A stretch of 62,881 nt of DNA from the NCBI GenBank assembly GCA_002946415.1, contig NJPS01000078.1, positions 1-62,881 on the forward strand, given 5' to 3'. Positions 1 to 11,217 of the stretch are shown here, one piece after another. Position numbers and translations under genes: made by a program. Within the stretch, counting starts at the first letter, position 1. Every line of letters starts with the position of its first letter. The DNA comes from Rutstroemia sp. NJR-2017a BVV2. Taxonomy: Eukaryota; Ascomycota; Leotiomycetes; Helotiales; Rutstroemiaceae. The notes beneath the pieces are model-generated. The model was not told where the DNA came from and did not search any database. It was given only the letters and a program-made list of their open reading frames with translations.

Positions 1-7
1 ATATTTA

Positions 8-117
8 TAGGCCTTTCAGGCCTATTGCCTTAGGCTTCTCAAGCCTATTTGCCACAGGCATCGTAAGCCTGAACCACAGGCTTCGTAAGCCTGAAGTCAT
101 AGGCTTCGTAAGCCTAA
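8..117. repeat. Cluster of five short AGGC..GCCT hairpins
   Basis: Five consecutive inverted repeats lie within about 110 bp. Their arms are AGGCC/GGCCT, AGGCTT/AAGCCT (three times, one with loop ctc and two with loop cgt) and AGGC/GCCT. The clearest form is AGGCTTcgtAAGCCT, seen near 79-93 and 102-116. They sit directly upstream of the GH78 fragment. Related AGGCC/GGCCT palindromes recur at about 1298-1415. They look like a mobile or amplified palindromic repeat, or repeated hairpin insertions; origin unknown. Confidence 0.7.
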
Positions 118-186
118 TCGATCACTACGACGTTAAGTTTAAGGTGGTGGGTATAGGCCCACCTACCCCACCACCTACCCCACTAC

Positions 187-638
187 AGCGGTTCCAACAG
201 GATGGACCAACGGCATCCTGTAGTGGCTGTAACAGTCTAAATCATTTTATGCTCGGATATGCCGATCAGTGGCTGTATGAGCTGAGTGGCCTCTCGCAGG
301 AAGCAAACTCATCTGCCTGGGAGGCAATTTCCTATTCTCCGATTTTCCTTACTGGTATGACCAGCGCAAGTAGCAGTTATCGCACCGTTCGTAGCATGGC
401 CTCAGGAAACTGGACAATCATAGATGATACACTTACATATGATATCATGGTCCCTGTCGGTGCTTCTGGCTTCGTAACGCTTGACTTGTCAACATATAAC
501 TTTGACGTCGTTCGGGAGAGTGGGATTGCGCTTGGATCAAACACAACCGGAAATGGTATTGCTGGGTTCTCTAATAACAATGGTACTGTATCGATTCAAA
601 CTGGCTCGGGGGAATACAAGTTACCATATCTGAGTTAG
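187..638 (+). pseudogene. Orphan C-terminal fragment of a GH78 alpha-L-rhamnosidase-like protein
   Basis: The frame reads RFQQDGPTAS, then SLNHFMLGYADQWLYELSGL, and ends after a beta-rich segment with VPVGASGFVTL. This matches the end of the GH78 (alpha/alpha)6 barrel followed by the C-terminal beta-sandwich of fungal rhamnosidases. The catalytic part is absent. There is no ATG start for the frame, and the homologous reading begins right after a proline-rich junction next to the hairpin repeats. The natural stop (TAG at 636-638) is intact. I read it as a 5'-truncated relic. Family assignment is from motif memory; a search with these 150 residues would settle it. Confidence 0.55.
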
Positions 639-1705
639 CATAAGACGCTACCAAATAAATTATCTCTAACTACAACAATCTGGTAGAAATGACTATAGGG
701 CTAGCAATTATATAACTGCGATTCAAATCGAGTCCTCACACTACCCCGCCCTTCCTTTTCCTTATCAAAGAGCATAACTTTGAGAGATAATAAATAACTC
801 AAAGCTAAGAAATGAAATGAATATAAGAAAGATAAGTATCTGGTTATCCTTCAATCGTAATCATCTCAGGACACCTTCCTAGACCTAGCAGCTGAGATAA
901 AAATATGATCTGTTGTAAGTACTTATCGATAGCCTACAAAAATAGGTACTTATAGGTAGATAGTCTAGCTTTTCAACCTGCCCAGCAACCCAACCAGGGG
1001 TGTTATATATCAGGACAAGATTAGGTATAACTAATAAATAGTTAATACCCTCTTTAACCTAGCCGACAGGTATCTATTAGTCGCTATCCTAACGCACCTA
1101 TTAGTAGTCTCTAGAATATTCTCCGACCGTTTCGTATACAGTGCTGTAAGTGGCATTGTATTGCACGGTTGCACAGGCACAGCGGGTAAATATAGGCTTA
1201 GGCTTAAAAGACATCAATTAGAAGGTACTGAATGCTTGGCTTGATTGAACTGTTCTACCTATTTTACAGTGGTAAAGGACTGCTTATTTATACCTTATAG
1301 GCCTCGCCACAGTGTTGGTAACTGGCCTATATATGGGCCTATTCCTGAAGGCAATATTCCTTCCTTCAGGGCTAAGCCACTTCCTTTAGGCCTATCAGGC
1401 CTATATAGGCCCAATACGCCTCAACACACTAAATGTCCAGAAAGCTACTGTCTAGGTATTGTTTCATGAGTTCGAGTGCATTCTATTCTTCTCCCAGAAT
1501 ATGACGTTGCTAACCCCGTGCCATTTCACGGGGTCGTCGACTCTGTTAAGGCATTGAAACGGAACAAGATAAAGCGACAGAAATACCAAATATCAACAAA
1601 ACGGTCTTACCAGGACGGATTAACATAGTTCTGTGCCCCCTACCCAGCCTTCCCTATGCCAGAATTAGGAAGAAACATGATTTTGCTAAAGCTATACAGA
1701 TCTTT
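639..1705. other. AT-rich intergenic stretch
   Basis: No convincing gene. It is AT-rich with many short TA-rich words, and at 1190-1415 contains further AGGC/GGCCT palindromes, for example a GGCCTatcAGGCCTatatAGGCC run near 1396-1421. The composition suggests a decayed repeat, possibly affected by repeat-induced point mutation, but I could not assign a transposon family. Confidence 0.5.
1288..1425. repeat. Second AGGCCT palindrome cluster
   Basis: Several overlapping palindromes built on AGGCC/GGCCT and GGCCTATATA occur here. They resemble the cluster at 8-117, and the two groups bracket the AT-rich stretch that carries the GH78 relic. Confidence 0.5.
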
Positions 1706-3916
1706 TTACACAATTTGAACAATAGCTCTCTCGAAATTAGATGCTGGATATTGAGATCCTCTAGGTCCTTCGCATGTGAACATCCCGATTCGGCGATAAG
1801 TATTTGCACCGCTAAGGCAAAGGATTAGCCCATAGACACATGGACGCACATCGCCGTTCTCTTCAAGATTGTTCTCTTCGAATATATGCAAAGCAAAAGG
1901 TTGTTCGGAATCATCGTATCTCTCAGCTTCCCCTATTTTAACACGCCATTTGCATTGACTCAGTAGCTTCATTCTTGATACTGGACCCTCGATGGTGATC
2001 TCTGCCGATGAAAGTTGACCGTAAGGATTGCGCTGATCTACAAGATCAATGCAGACATCGACAACAGTTGAAATAATTTGCCGTGACTCTTGCCATGAGC
2101 ACAATCTACCCTGGCCCCAATTTGCCGCAGAAAAATAGATTGGACCATCCAAGCTTCCCCAACTCCTGGACAAACCAATTTAAGCATAATTCTTGTATTT
2201 AGTTGAGGCCTGAACGTACCATGAAGGTGCCCGGTAAGCATAATCTCGCTGGCTGTCGAGAAAAACTTTCTCCCGCCAGCCATTTCCCCATCCATTACCT
2301 TCACAATCTCTAGGGAAGCATACTAGTTTGCTTTGCTGCCACAGAAGTCCGATTGGAAGGTCAGAACAAAATAAGCCGGCAATGTACTGACTGTTAAGGA
2401 CACAGTTAAATTTCTTAGCAATCGCGGCAATCGCTACGAACTTGTCTTTGTTTGGGTACGTCAAATCCGTCGCGCTATAGTCATTAACCACACTGTACCA
2501 CGCGCGGTGCATAGAAGCAATGTCTTCATAGGTCGAAGGATTTAGACGAGGTTCAAAAATACTGTCCGGCAGATTGAATGCCCTCTGGTAATGCCCATCA
2601 AACATAATGCCTGAGCCCGGAATACCCCAAGGAAGGTATTCGTTTTGCACTCTTTCCTTGCATTCCCAATAGATCCGGTCTCGGCCAAAATACAGCGCCC
2701 GTGGAGCCATGAGTCTTTCCTGGATAACCCAGCCTCGTTTTTGGAGAGGAAGAGACCAAAGGGCGGATTGGAAATCATACCATGCCGCGAAGATGGTGAC
2801 CAAACTTGATGTACTCTCGGGGCTCGAACTTTCATCTTCTATTGTAAGCTGTTGATTTTCAGCAGGTGGGTCAATGGCTGCAGCATCGTTGAAATCTTTT
2901 TCATCAGGTAAAGGTGCTTCCGTTACGCCGAGCAGGTTCATAGTGATAGGTACATAAACGAAGGCAGTTTGTAGAAATTCTGGATCTCGATCAACAAATG
3001 CACCTTGTTCTGCATTTGCTGCGCAAGAAACTGCTAGGTTTAATTCGCAGTTAGCATATATTGAGTCCATTGTGGCAGCGTGTGCTTGCCAGTCTTCTTC
3101 CGCTCCTGGACCAGACTGCATGATACAAAGACTATCGATCCAGAGATATCGAAACCCGAGTTGTCGACAAATATGCAATGAGTCCACGAAGGTCTTTGGG
3201 AGGCGGTAGAGCGGGATCCCCCGCTGTAAGTCATTCATATTGCGACTCGTCAAAGTTAAGAAAGAAGGGTTTTTGCCCCAGCAATGACTCAGAGCGACAT
3301 AACCACTACCATCTGTTAAATTTCCGTTCTCAGTGACAAGCAGACGGCAGACTTGAGTGTCCATATCAGCGATATCGAGCAGACGTCCGGGATAATACTT
3401 GCAGTCAGCATCTTTGTCTATCTTCCGACACCTATCATGATTGCTTTTGCAAGCTTTTAACCAATCAAAGGCAAGTTGCAACACTTCTGCATCCCCAGTG
3501 TTGACTGGGATACTTCTTTTTGGAAATTTGTCGTTTCGAACATGCCACGGTTCAGTGTGAAGATCTTTACGAGCAACTTCCAGAAACTGAGACCACCACT
3601 CGGGAGTTGCCTTCGGATCTGACACGTGGAGATAGAGATGCTTCCAGGGCAGATCGTGCTCCAGCCAAGAGACATCCGCCATAAAATTAATGAATGGAGC
3701 TTCCTCATCGTCGTACTTTCCATAACGAAAGCGGGTGAATGGATCCGAATGCAGCTCGCCAGCTTCGTCAGGGCCAAGATCTTCTCGGAACCGGCATAGA
3801 TATTTGCATATCTTGCAACCTGAATTGGCCGCTTTCACTAGGTTCCCGAAGCTAGCATGATGGTTTCCTTGCTTCGCAGGACCCTCAAATACTGAGATGC
3901 AGATAGCACATAGCAT
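1706..3916 (-). CDS. HET-domain (heterokaryon incompatibility) protein, two exons
   Basis: Proposed join complement(1706..2165, 2220..3916), 718 aa. The ATG at 3916 opens MLCAICISVFEG, a usual HET-protein N-terminus, with a second Cys pair in GCKICKYL. The HET core lies at about residues 204-310: YVALSHCWG, LPKTFVDSLHICRQLGFRYLWIDSLCIMQ, then EDWQAHAATMDSIYANCELNLAVS. A KRGWVIQERLMAPRALYF block follows. The 54-nt intron (2166-2219, GTACGT..CAG) is needed to rebuild APSWSWGSLDGPIYF, the conserved motif that the unspliced frame breaks. HET-domain proteins trigger cell death after fusion of incompatible hyphae, and many paralogues are of unknown role. The open frame extends further upstream only from a non-ATG codon, so I rejected that start. 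The gene sits in AT-rich accessory DNA. Confidence 0.85.
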
Positions 3917-5270
3917 AGCGAAGATGTGTAAGATAGGCAAGGAGGAAGAAAAGGTTGAACGAGACTGACGGAGTTGGATTATACTCAAGTACGAACCCCA
4001 CACTGTTGCCTACATACATGGCAAGTGCTTATCTCTTGGTCGCAGTGCGAGAAAGTGGGGTAAGCGGCGGGTGAGCAAGGCTGAATAGGGTAGTTACAAG
4101 TTCGAATTGGAGGTACAGTATGATCCTTTCCTCGATATAACCTCAATTCGATTACCTATCTAAAACAATTATCCATTCCCCTTAGGGTGCAGTACTATAA
4201 TTAGCGTTGTATCTACGATATAATTATCGTTACACTATATTATACTTCTCCTTCTTATCTTTTTATCTCATGTTAGTGAAGAGTTAGGCATATGATTATA
4301 AAGTGACAATTGATTGGTTTTCTCGGTCGAGTATTTCAGCTATTATTTGTAAGCTTAGTGAGCTTGGTAGTACGTGGTAAAATGCCGAATCTAATTTAGG
4401 TATAATCCCTATATACTTGCTGATTAATACCTTTACTATTGCTAGACGACGACGAGGTTCTGTAGTGTTGTCTACCCCTCTTTCCAAGAGTGGGTAGTAT
4501 GCCAGCTGCATGTCAGGTGATCATTCCGTGACAGCTAGTTGTTTGTATTATGTTGCTTACTAGTTAAATTGCTTTAGAGCTTTAAGATAATTTATCTGGA
4601 ACAAATTTGATTAGAAAGATATAATAACCGAATATATGAACTTGACCTAAGTGATGGAAACTATTAATTATTCTTCCAATCTAGAGAGATATTTCCATCT
4701 CAAACCCGGAAATCAATCAATCTAGAACAGATGGATAGCTCCACAACTATGCTCACATCCATAGCTACCCAATAACTTCCAAAGCTCATTCGTATAAGCG
4801 AAAATTCTCGCGCGTTCATCACCACATGCAGCGATATTGCCGCTGATATCAGTCTTTTATTCCTCTACACCAAGACAAGCTTGTCCGTTACATTAACCTA
4901 CTAATAGCTATCCTATCTCCAAGCTAATGGTTGTGAGACCAGGGTAGATGTTATCCGCGAGCTCGAATTGCGCGAGAGTGGATCGTCCGGCGGTTTGAGC
5001 CGTGAACGCTGAGAGGACGGGGACTGCATGATGATAATGGTGGATAATTAGTGGGGTGTCCAGAACCAACGACCTCAGAAATGGATATAAACAGTATTAT
5101 AGTTTGTGCATGTCGATGTGGTCACATTCCTTAGTACAAGTTTATCCAAGCAACCTACGGCATTTGAGTCTTTCAAGAAAAACGAATGTATGAATTGGTC
5201 TACAGCTAACTCGAATACAGCAACCCTATCGTTGAATCTTCTGAAAAGATCCGCGGCCTCCCTTTTACAA
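3917..5270. other. AT-rich intergenic stretch
   Basis: No ORF with recognisable content. Composition is strongly AT-rich between about 4120 and 4700. It separates two genes on the minus strand and should hold the HET promoter (near 3917-4100) and the 3' end of the next gene. No element recognised. Confidence 0.5.
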
Positions 5271-6206
5271 TCAGAATGCCATCAGAGTGGCGATAGGCTT
5301 GTAGCTTCTCCAAGGTAATACCTCCTCACTACCCACTTCATTGCTCGTTGTGTTGTGAGGTGTATACGCATACCAATCAATCCAAGATGAATTTGAGATA
5401 GCAATGTGTAAGTCCTTAAGTTCACCTCCAGAAATTTCCGGCAAAACCTGGAAATAAATGTTATCCGAAGCGCCACCTCCAGACATCATGACCTTCGAGA
5501 ATTGTAAGTCTTCGACCCTGCACAGCTCTCGACTCGAGACATAGATGTCATTCCATCCTGGTCCACCAGACCAGCTTACTTCGTGTTTTCCGCCGTTGTT
5601 GTCATTCCATAACACAACCCTGCGGCTATACACTTGTTTTACCCTCAACGACAGTGCGACCCAGACTTCTTTCACGACCACATCACCCAAAGTTCCATGA
5701 GTTGTAATCTTCTTCACGGTTTTGTTGTCGAGCGTGGCCTCCACACTAGCCTCAGCCTTCAGCTTCGCCTCAATTTTCACACCGTAGAAACTCCCACCTC
5801 CAGAGATCTCAAGCTCGGATGAGATCTTGCCAAAAAGCTTGCTTTCCTCGATCGAAGTCTCTTCTTTCTCGAAATCGGTTTGCAGTTTACCTTTCGGATA
5901 TGTACGTTCGGAGACCACAATAGGAACCCATTCAATTGGCTGATAGACTATCATTTGGCCGGTGATATCCCATCCTTTGTCTTTTGAATAGTTCCATGTG
6001 GAATTGAGGCGCGGGCGAACCAAGTATTTCGGGACACGCGGCAAATCTTTACTGAGCTCAAAGTACTCATCAAGCTTTTCCATGCTTATGTCGACGTTGC
6101 CTTCGAAGTTCTTGGAGATTGGTACAGTAATCTTAGGGATGTCGTCATGGTCGTAATAGTATGCTCCATCATCGTCTCGTTTTATTCCAGGAAAGGTGTA
6201 GCCCAT
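5271..6206 (-). CDS. Hypothetical 311-aa beta-rich protein, possible pore-forming-like fold
   Basis: Single exon from ATG at 6206. I do not recognise the family. No signal peptide or transmembrane helix is visible. The N-terminal 70 residues are acidic. Residues about 115-170 (from TSIEESKLFGKISSELEISG through VKIEAKLKAEASVEATL) form a long run of alternating polar and non-polar residues flanked by Gly-rich turns, followed by KEVWVALSLRVKQVYSRRVVLW. Such an amphipathic double strand is typical of the membrane-inserting region of aerolysin/ETX-MTX2-type proteins, but also of plain beta-sandwich proteins. This is a pattern argument only. The C-terminal third (WSGGPGWNDIYVS, FQVLPEIS) also looks beta. 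A TATA-like tatttatatt lies about 140 nt upstream. Confidence 0.6.
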   Translation of the reverse strand: MGYTFPGIKRDDDGAYYYDHDDIPKITVPISKNFEGNVDISMEKLDEYFELSKDLPRVPKYLVRPRLNSTWNYSKDKGWDITGQMIVYQPIEWVPIVVSERTYPKGKLQTDFEKEETSIEESKLFGKISSELEISGGGSFYGVKIEAKLKAEASVEATLDNKTVKKITTHGTLGDVVVKEVWVALSLRVKQVYSRRVVLWNDNNGGKHEVSWSGGPGWNDIYVSSRELCRVEDLQFSKVMMSGGGASDNIYFQVLPEISGGELKDLHIAISNSSWIDWYAYTPHNTTSNEVGSEEVLPWRSYKPIATLMAF

Positions 6207-7138
6207 TTTGAATATGAGGGCCGAGTTTTATTCGAGGGACGAATTCTGGTGAGTACGAAGAAAAATTGAATAGAACGGATCTAATATTGGCAAGGAGAAA
6301 CTGAGATTATTTGATGTTTGTAGGGACAGTAGGAGGGTGATCAGGTGTATTTATATTCTTGCCTCGCTGCTTTTGGATGGTATTCTTACGTTTAGAAGAT
6401 GATCCTCATTTGCCGAGTGAAGACATTTCATTGATTGACACAAGCAATGATCAGTGTCATTAAACCCCAAGTTCCCACTTCGAGGCCTTCATTTCTAGTT
6501 TGATGTGCTGAACCCAGCGACAGCGGTATTTTTGTGAAGCAGGTGCATAACAATAAGGTCCACAGCTCCGCTATGGTGACGCCATGGTACTAAAGCTGAG
6601 GAGCTGAAATGTTGTTTTAGGAAACTTGCACATCTTTCCATCATAAAGTTTTGTTAATCACTGTCGATCTGATGCACTCACTTCAGCTTCAACTCCATCG
6701 GGTATTACTCGTCGTTCATCCGTTGCAGCTGGCTCGGCCCGCCTCCTATTTACTGGCCACACTATCATGAGCATTCCACACAACACAGAACACGTACGGA
6801 AATCATCTGGAAAGGATTTGACTTCGCGACCGGACACTGAATAAGTCCTCAAATTTGTACAGCCTACAGCGACATGCCATTACAGACCTCATTGGTTCTT
6901 GGCTGTTTAGAGTTTGCAAAATTTGCAGATTTCCTTGGATTAAAGTGCAGTCGCTATTCTGTCAACATTAGCCATATAAACAACAAAATCGGTTATTGAT
7001 TGGGTATTAAACCTTACTTACCATAATAATCATCAGAATTACATGTTTATGTTCTTCACGTCCAAACAAGCAAGATCGACAGCTAGTATCCCGCCCTATG
7101 TACCTTGCTGTTAATCTGTAGATCAGATCCCGATGATT

Positions 7139-7293
7139 CTTGGTCTCAAGGATAAGTAATTGTAGTCCCTGTTTTCTACACTAGCAATTTTACCCAATGA
7201 GATATCACATATCATACTCTGTCTGCTGGCTGATTGGCCCAACTTCATAACGTGGAGCGACAGGGACTACAATTATTTATCCTTGCCACCAAG
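7139..7293. mobile_element. MITE-like element, family A, copy 1 (155 bp)
   Basis: The left end CTTGGTCTCAAGGATAAGTA, continuing to ..TAGTCCCTG at 7171, is matched in inverse by 7261-7293. The right end, reverse-complemented, reads CTTGGTGGCAAGGATAAATA then ..TAGTCCCTG. About 29 of 33 positions pair. Only about 90 bp separate the arms and no coding capacity is present, as expected of a non-autonomous DNA transposon. I could not define a target-site duplication. The same termini occur at 10328-10462 and 7771-7803. Confidence 0.7.
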
Positions 7294-7449
7294 TTACATG
7301 AAGCGCGATGCGTTGTATCGCACTGGAATCGCCAAAAGACCAACTTTTGACCTGTGCAGGAATATACACAAAGTGTATATTCGACCATTCAGATTACTGC
7401 CATTGCTTGGACTCCACACTGACCCACCAAAATATAAAAATCCCGGAGG

Positions 7450-7712
7450 CAGTCACCCGGCTCCGCTTAGTCGTGGCACACCAAAACTGTACTTGAAAGC
7501 GTTTTCTATATCGCGCAAAATAGAAAAGTTGAGATATTTTAAATCTGAAAGTTGTCAGTTACTCAGGGACTTAAAGAAACATATACATAATTTTTCGGAT
7601 AATTTAATTATAAGAATCGAGAAAGTTACAGAAAGTCGCTTTTAGTGCTTCTCACTGTAATTTTGGTGAGGTTTCTCTTGGTGTGCCATGACTAAACGGA
7701 GCCGGGTGGCAG
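7450..7712. mobile_element. MITE-like element, family B, copy 1 (263 bp)
   Basis: The termini at 7450-7484 and 7678-7712 are inverted copies over about 35 bp. Both contain CACCCGGCTCCG, then TTAGTC and TGGCACACCAA. They differ at a few positions, including C-to-T or G-to-A changes. The interior is AT-rich and non-coding. A related but shorter copy lies at 27430-27512, sharing the terminus and the adjacent CAAAACTGTACTTGAAA word. Confidence 0.65.
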
Positions 7713-7770
7713 ACAGAATTTCTTTTGTGTTATTTGATTGGCTAAAATTTAGAATATGGAGCGATATGAG

Positions 7771-7803
7771 CTACACTTATTTATCCTCGAGACCCAGTAG
7801 ATC
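7771..7803 (-). repeat. Solo terminus of MITE family A
   Basis: Reverse-complemented, the stretch reads GATCTACTGGGTCTCGAGGA then TAAATAAGTGTAG. It matches the family-A terminus (CTACTTGGTCTTGAGGATAA type) with a few changes. No inverted partner of its own is obvious, so it is a truncated copy or the far end of a larger nested element. Confidence 0.5.
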
Positions 7804-10327
7804 AGGCTCTATCAAGCACGATCATGTTATACACACATATTACAACTATCAAAATTCTCTGATGATAACCACTATTTTCATAAAATGTGAACCTCTCAAA
7901 TGCAATTATTATCGTAGCTTTGTTTTCAGAAATCATGTAAATAGATTTCTTTTAATAATTTTGGAAGGAATTATAATGAATCATCAAAGCGCAGATGACA
8001 GAGAATCATTTCTTGTGGCTGCTGGATATCCTGCAGATGATCGTGAAATTGTGAAGAAACTGAGGCTATTCCGAGATGCTCCGATTCCCGTCGGCGCCCA
8101 TAATTCCGAAGCAATCTCCGATACGTACAACGTAGCCACAAACTCATCCAAATGCATCGTTTTGGCCACTGTTTTAAGGACATAAACCCATGATTTTCAC
8201 GATAATTAGTGTTGTGGATGGCTTCAATCGCATGCATCTCGATTCCCACGTCTGCACAGAATCATTGGCACTGATCGCCGATTACCTGTACAGACACGAA
8301 TCTGGCAATGTGGATTGAGACATATCATATCTAGTCCAACGGATTTCTCTATGAAGGTGTGGAATCTACGAAATGAATGTGTGCACGTTTTCAGGAGCGG
8401 GGGGTACGAAGCATTGATGGCGAGGAGAGACTGGTCTAGAATATGAAACCGCCAGGAGACCAGCAATCAGATTCATGATGCCTAATCAGATCTAAGAGTA
8501 CAAAAGGTCGAAAGTTCTCATCTTGTTTCTTTGGAAAGTAAGCCCAGATGTGCCTGCACTATAGGGAATCGCGGCTGACATTTTTAAGGTGTTCGCAAGT
8601 TTTTCCACACAGTAAGAAGTTATTTCCGAGTGCACAATTTTGCCTACGTGTTCACTTCAACTTTTATTTTATTTTTATTCAGCAAAGTGAAAAACACCAG
8701 CAATCCCCCAGTTTGGATTTTAATTGAATAATTTTTCTTGTTGAGGACATTCGTCGTACTTCGTTACCATAGCTTCCAACTACATGATGGTCATATACTC
8801 AGATTGTTCAAGAGTAACTTCTCGATATTATCATAATTACCATAGATCTTGCCTTGTATCTGAGATCTTCATGCATTAATTTTCAAGGATGAGCGTTACC
8901 TAATTGCTAGAGGAGCGCCAAATCACAAACATTCGGTTTTCAATCAGATGAATATCATCAAACAGCAGACAAATCGTGGCAAAGAATACAGAAACGCAAA
9001 TGGCCTGTTTGAGCAGGTCCACAAGATGCGGCAAATCTTTTTGACAATGGATAAACGATAACACTTGAGACGGTTCCAAGAAAGTTTCAAACAGAACTCG
9101 CAGATGTGATGAGACAGAGCTTCAATTAGCTGCATGGACTTCGCAAAGCAACAAGACAACTGATGTCATGGTAGCACAACATATAAGTAGTTCCTGATCC
9201 GCCTGCACAACCTCCCGTTGTCTCAAGACTTCGTCTCCACAACTCCACATCTGCGGAGTAGGTTGTCGATCAGCTGATCATGCACTGACTCGACGCTTGG
9301 ATGTATTGACCGGAACCTCCCACAATCTATCCTTTCGCCCGATATCCTGGAGCGAAGATTTGAGTTGGACGTATGATCCATATCCTTGGGTGGATAAAGA
9401 ACTGTCCAATCTGGCGTTTGTATTCTGGCAGCCGAACAATTCAAGAGTTTACGGTCCAGGTGTGTGCCACAGTGCCATATCTACTACTTGAGAGACATGA
9501 CGACTTATACTACAGCCTTCTGGACCTATTCATAAACATTACTTCGCTGGCTACGAAATCATCCACCTTCACCACCTTTCACTTCGTCCTCAAACACCTT
9601 CAATGAACTAACATATGATCTCCAAACTCTGCTTCTAATGGTCTACAACGGGATAACAGACTGCCACAAAGAAATTTATTGGAGAGGCCGATTCTGGAGT
9701 TATCCTGCGATAAGGTCAGATTTGCAATCTCCCGCTTTCAGCAATTATGGAACCTCAAAATTGTCTTCGGTGATACCGGAAATATTTCCTAAAATGTCTT
9801 TCGAGGTGTACAATCCAGGAATAGGCACTTATTGCAACCTGCGGCGGTTCAAAGTTTAATCTACGCACTCATCTCGAGTATCTTGCAACGACGATCATCC
9901 CCCATCGACGCTTCCGGGAGTCCATGCTTAACATCTTGATTGGGTTGTGAGGGCATGGCCCACATTCGATCACCCAAGCCTGTACATGAATGGCCCTCCG
10001 GGGCCTTTTACTCATCACTGTGAACGTCGAATATCTGCTTCCAGAGATCCAGGCGATGTAGAAACCATGGGTAGATCTACCCGCAGAGAACCAACCAATT
10101 GGTGCCTTGAGCTCGGTAGGAACCTGCAATGACACAGGTCAGTGTCACCGACTAAGCTGCAATCTATCTGCGGACCAAAAAATAGTGTTCGAACCAAAAC
10201 TTTTCAACACACTGTGACGTCTTCGCAAGCCAGAATGACCCAAGACGTCCTTCGTGGTGACCTCCCTGAAACATTGTATATCCCACGATTCGTCCTCTAG
10301 AACACGCATATCTTCTCTCTGCATGGA

Positions 10328-10462
10328 TCTACTTGGTCTTGAGGATAAATAATTGTACCCCTAGCACTTCACTTCTAGCACTTCCATATGCTCAGCTCCC
10401 CGGCTGCGGCTAACTTGAGCACCCTCAAGGTTACACTTAAATTTATCCAAAGACCAAGTAGA
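10328..10462. mobile_element. MITE-like element, family A, copy 2 (135 bp)
   Basis: The left end TCTACTTGGTCTTGAGGATA (10328-10347) followed by AATAATTGTA is mirrored at the right end, which reverse-complemented reads TCTACTTGGTCTTTGGATAA then ATTTAAGTGTAACC. It shares its termini with the element at 7139-7293, but the roughly 70-bp core differs, as expected for MITEs of one family that captured or degraded their interiors. Confidence 0.65.
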
Positions 10463-11217
10463 GTAAGGTACTTGTTGCCGACTCGAAACCTGCAGACTGC
10501 ACATCTAGTGATGGGGGCTCTGGTACCTGATTATCACTACACAGTCTCATACTTCTTCATCATCCATCTTCGTGTCCATTCAGGGGTTTAGCGAACGCGC
10601 GCCCAGCCCGCACAACACAGCCCCCACGAACCATGCATGCTGATACATGCACAAAGACATCATTGCACTCCTCCTCCCAAATATGCATTCCCACAAGCGA
10701 AGTGAAGCCACGCATGGGAAAGGAGGTAAACAGTTATCGTCCAGTCCAGTGGTTTCTTCATTTTACTTCATTGTGAATCAAAGACAACTGTTTGTATAAG
10801 TCAACAACCACCTCACTCAATTTCAATTAACCCTATGAACCACGCAATATCGATCACATTTCGATATGAACGAAGTTAGGAGTAGCTGACGGGATACCAT
10901 ATTTGGTCTTTACAGTATTGATTGATTAGTTGGTTGAAACGTAGATTGGTTGAATAATCTTGAATTTGCGTTGTGCAATGTCATTTATTCATCATGCCAT
11001 GATATATGCCTACATCAGTCCATTCATTTCATATATCTCATCGATCAATCTCTTTCAGTGACTTAGGTGGTGGTGTAAAACCAAAGGAAGTAGTAGATAA
11101 TCTACATAAAAAATTTACAAATCGCATTCGTTTTCCATGCATTAACATCGTCTCATCTGATCTCATCTCATCCCAATCGTGCACCAACCCCTAAACCATA
11201 TCATACAAAACCCCCTC

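Larger units (their letters stand above)
6207..11217. other. Gene-poor 5-kb region with MITE-like elements
   Basis: No protein gene recognised. The longest open frame (7688-8185) does not resemble any family I know, and splice-aware reading gave no coherent protein. The region contains at least three MITE-like inverted-repeat elements and a solo terminus, listed separately. It ends at the 3' side of the Sec16 gene. Confidence 0.5.

Noticed and set aside
700..765. tRNA-like stretch (GCTAGCA..GATTCAAATC)
   Set aside because: A B-box-like word is present but no acceptor or anticodon stem pairs.
9297..9859. Chain of short plus-strand frames
   Set aside because: Could not be spliced into a coherent protein and no motif was recognised.
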